From: Pipra filicauda
Taxonomy: Eukaryota > Chordata > Aves > Passeriformes > Pipridae
Direction of reading: 5' to 3'
NCBI RefSeq assembly: GCF_003945595.2
Contig: NW_024104313.1
Location: forward strand, 372,001 to 436,000
DNA: 64,000 nucleotides
Shown here: positions 61,988-64,000 of the stretch, piece by piece
Layout: each line of letters begins with the position of its first letter
How positions within the stretch are numbered: the stretch's first letter is position 1
Made by a program: the position numbers and the translations under genes
Notes under the pieces: generated by a model
The model's database searches: none
The model's input: only the letters and a program-made list of their open reading frames with translations
What the model was told of the DNA's origin: nothing

Positions 61988-64000
61988 TTCATGGGCTGCT
62001 TGTTTTGTTCACATTTGTCATCTTTTGCTTCCATTGCTGAGATCTTTTCCTTTTCTCTCCACTGGAGCATTGGTGAGGTATTAAAAGGACAGATGAAGGA
62101 AAAGGAGCAGGTTCTACTGATCTGCTTTCAAAGCATGACTGATTTATTAGTTATTTGCTGTGCAGAGGAGCACTGTAAACAGCTAATCTGATTGATTACA
62201 GGAAGTTTCTCCTCCAACCCAGTGACTGTCTACTCCTGGTATCGTAAGATTCAACTGTTAGTCCAAGGGTGGTTATTGTGTCTGAACATGGAGCTCATGC
62301 AAGGCATGTCTGAGCAAGCAGGCATAGCACATATAGAATGTACCACTACATGTAACATAGAATTCCCTTGCCTGTGTCCTCAGGAGGCAGATGCTGTTGC
62401 CTGCCACAGTGATCAGAGTTTTATAGGCAATAAAGTGTGTCACTTCCATAGCCTGGAAAAAACCTTAACAACAGAGTTAACAGGAACACTGCTGAAAGGA
62501 GTACTTGCCATCATGTGTACTAATTTTAAGCATGCCTGTTTTTCTCTCTTATATTCTGGTTTATTACTGTCAGGCTGTTTCGAGGTTCTGGCCTCTTGGC
62601 GCTGCCTTCCAATAGAAATAAGAAACATGAAAGCACATTTTAGAGGAAAACATGTAACATAATAGAAGAGAAAATAGGTCAGATTTCACTTGCTGATGCC
62701 CCTTTAAGTTAACAGCTGTGGGTCAGAATACATTTTTGTACAGAAGCACAGCCAGAAAATTTAAGCACACATAGTGATGTCACATGCTGTTCGTAACCTT
62801 CACTTCATGACCTTTGATGCATTGTGTGGCAAGTGATCAAAGACAAAAAAAAAATCTTTTTTTGTTGTTGTTCTAAGGGATTTAACGGGTCAGTTTTGTG
62901 ATAATACTGTGTTTATGTATACTGAGTTTTTTGATTAGCATAGTCTATGTAAAGATTTATTTTTATCCCTTAGGAAAGGAAAAGCAGGGATGTACTTTTT
63001 TGTGGTCCTAAAAGTCTGTGAAAAATGGATGCTTCACTGCAAAGTCATATCAGTGATATTTCTTTCTTAGTACTTTATAATTTTTTCTTTTCTCTTGTAA
63101 GGTCTTGATACCCATTTTAGATGCCTACTCTTTCGTAAATATTTGGGACCTGCATTGTTACTTACAGGTTGCCTGCAACTGCACTATTTCTATTCATAAT
63201 CACATATTGCTCATTAGAAAGCAGGATTTGCTGCTGTACTTTCCTCCAAACTGCATAAGTTCTAAATCATAAATCACTGTGGTAATTTTTCTATATTTTC
63301 TATATTCCTATTTTATATACATAGTAGCATCTTTCTAATGGATTTTAGTAACATATTCGATGAAAAAGTACTTGGAAATATTTTCATGGTAAGAAAACCA
63401 TGCACTTAAACCATCATAAACTGGCAATTCTTTCCATAGTTTTGAATAAGACGGTGTAATGTATGTGGTAGACAGGAAAGCCAGATGTGACACCAGCTCT
63501 GTATGAATTAAAAGACTATATTCTTCTTATATATGGTTCTATGAGGAAGCCATGTGATGGATGAATAATTTGGCTTATTTAGACATTGTAATTCCATTCT
63601 GCAACAAGGGTAGAGCCCTTGCTGCCTTGAGCAGGGCAGCAAGGACAGTATTTCTGTTTAATTACTTTGATTGTTTATGAAGCAGAAGAGTGCCTGTAGT
63701 GTCTGTGTCACCAAGGTTTATACTTTCCTTTTTTTTTTCTTTACACATTTTTTTCAGTGATTCACCTTTTCTTGGATGCTATTGACCTGCAACTTAACAA
63801 AAATCCATTTCGGAATGACATAGAGATCCATTTATAAATGAAATTATTTCATGGTACTTATATAGAAAGCTTTTTGAAGTACAGGAAGCTTTCCAAAGTG
63901 GAAAAATGTGCTAGAAATGCAGAAGTGTGTTATGATAAATATAGTACTTATAGGTGGGGTTAAAGGCTGTGATATAGCTGTGTGCATTCATATTTATTTA

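Larger units (their letters stand above)
54967..64000. other. Unique AT-rich noncoding stretch to window end
   Basis: No gene recognised. Simple repeats at 57317-57410 and 61071-61139 and a short G-rich duplication at 61953-61987 are listed separately. A 77-bp segment at 59906-59982 has splice-like borders and an open frame but cannot be assigned. The 156-codon plus-strand frame at 62192-62662 has no recognisable motif. Confidence 0.62.

Noticed and set aside
62192..62662. 156-codon plus-strand frame, the longest outside CR1 and the LTR
   Set aside because: No recognisable domain, an unremarkable Cys-containing sequence and no splice or promoter context; the length is plausible by chance in 64 kb of six frames.
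1..64000. CRISPR arrays, operons, prophage or plasmid features
   Set aside because: No spaced direct repeats, no dense coding, and strong eukaryotic repeat content.

Overview
The window looks like vertebrate, almost certainly avian, genomic DNA. It is AT-rich and gene-poor. The diagnostic signal is interspersed CR1 non-LTR retrotransposons, the dominant LINE of birds, with their typical 3' tails built on a short ATTCTATG-type repeat. Two avian-type endogenous retrovirus LTRs are also present. A songbird is my best guess from the LTR types, but this is inference from remembered repeat families. Turtles and crocodilians also carry CR1 and cannot be strictly excluded. There is no prokaryotic organisation: no operons, no dense long reading frames, no ribosome binding sites and no CRISPR array. 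I cannot name any functional host protein-coding gene; the window is either intergenic or lies inside a very large intron.

Layout: 1-14053 is unique AT-rich sequence with a diverged 94-95 bp duplicated segment (8020-8113 and 10401-10495) and a tRNA-like SINE remnant on the minus strand (about 8495-8575). At 14054-14968 lies a fairly young minus-strand CR1 whose ORF2 is still mostly open and keeps the FADD catalytic motif. At 19122-19330 is an old minus-strand ERVL-type LTR fragment. At 20056-20117 is a perfect 20-bp inverted repeat. A short CR1 palm fragment is at 22985-23075, and a very old CR1-like copy is at 28640-29110. At 32313-32577 is a 3'-terminal CR1 with an intact ORF2 tail. A 1,234-bp solo LTR at 39517-40750 is flanked by a perfect 5-bp target duplication. 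A heavily mutated CR1 is at 47998-48893. At 53762-54966 is a CR1 in which the end of the endonuclease domain sits directly upstream of the RT C-terminal part, with the polymerase palm missing. From 54967 to the end is unique sequence with simple repeats.

The window's content is therefore a layered record of retrotransposition in a gene desert or intron. The elements do not act as a pathway. The more unusual points are: the solo LTR with its hairpins, the internally deleted CR1, two CR1 copies of different types truncated at nearly the same ORF2 position, the unexplained duplicated 94-95 bp segment, the hairpin-forming inverted repeats, and a few weak exon-like or enhancer-like patches. I found no convincing previously undescribed system.
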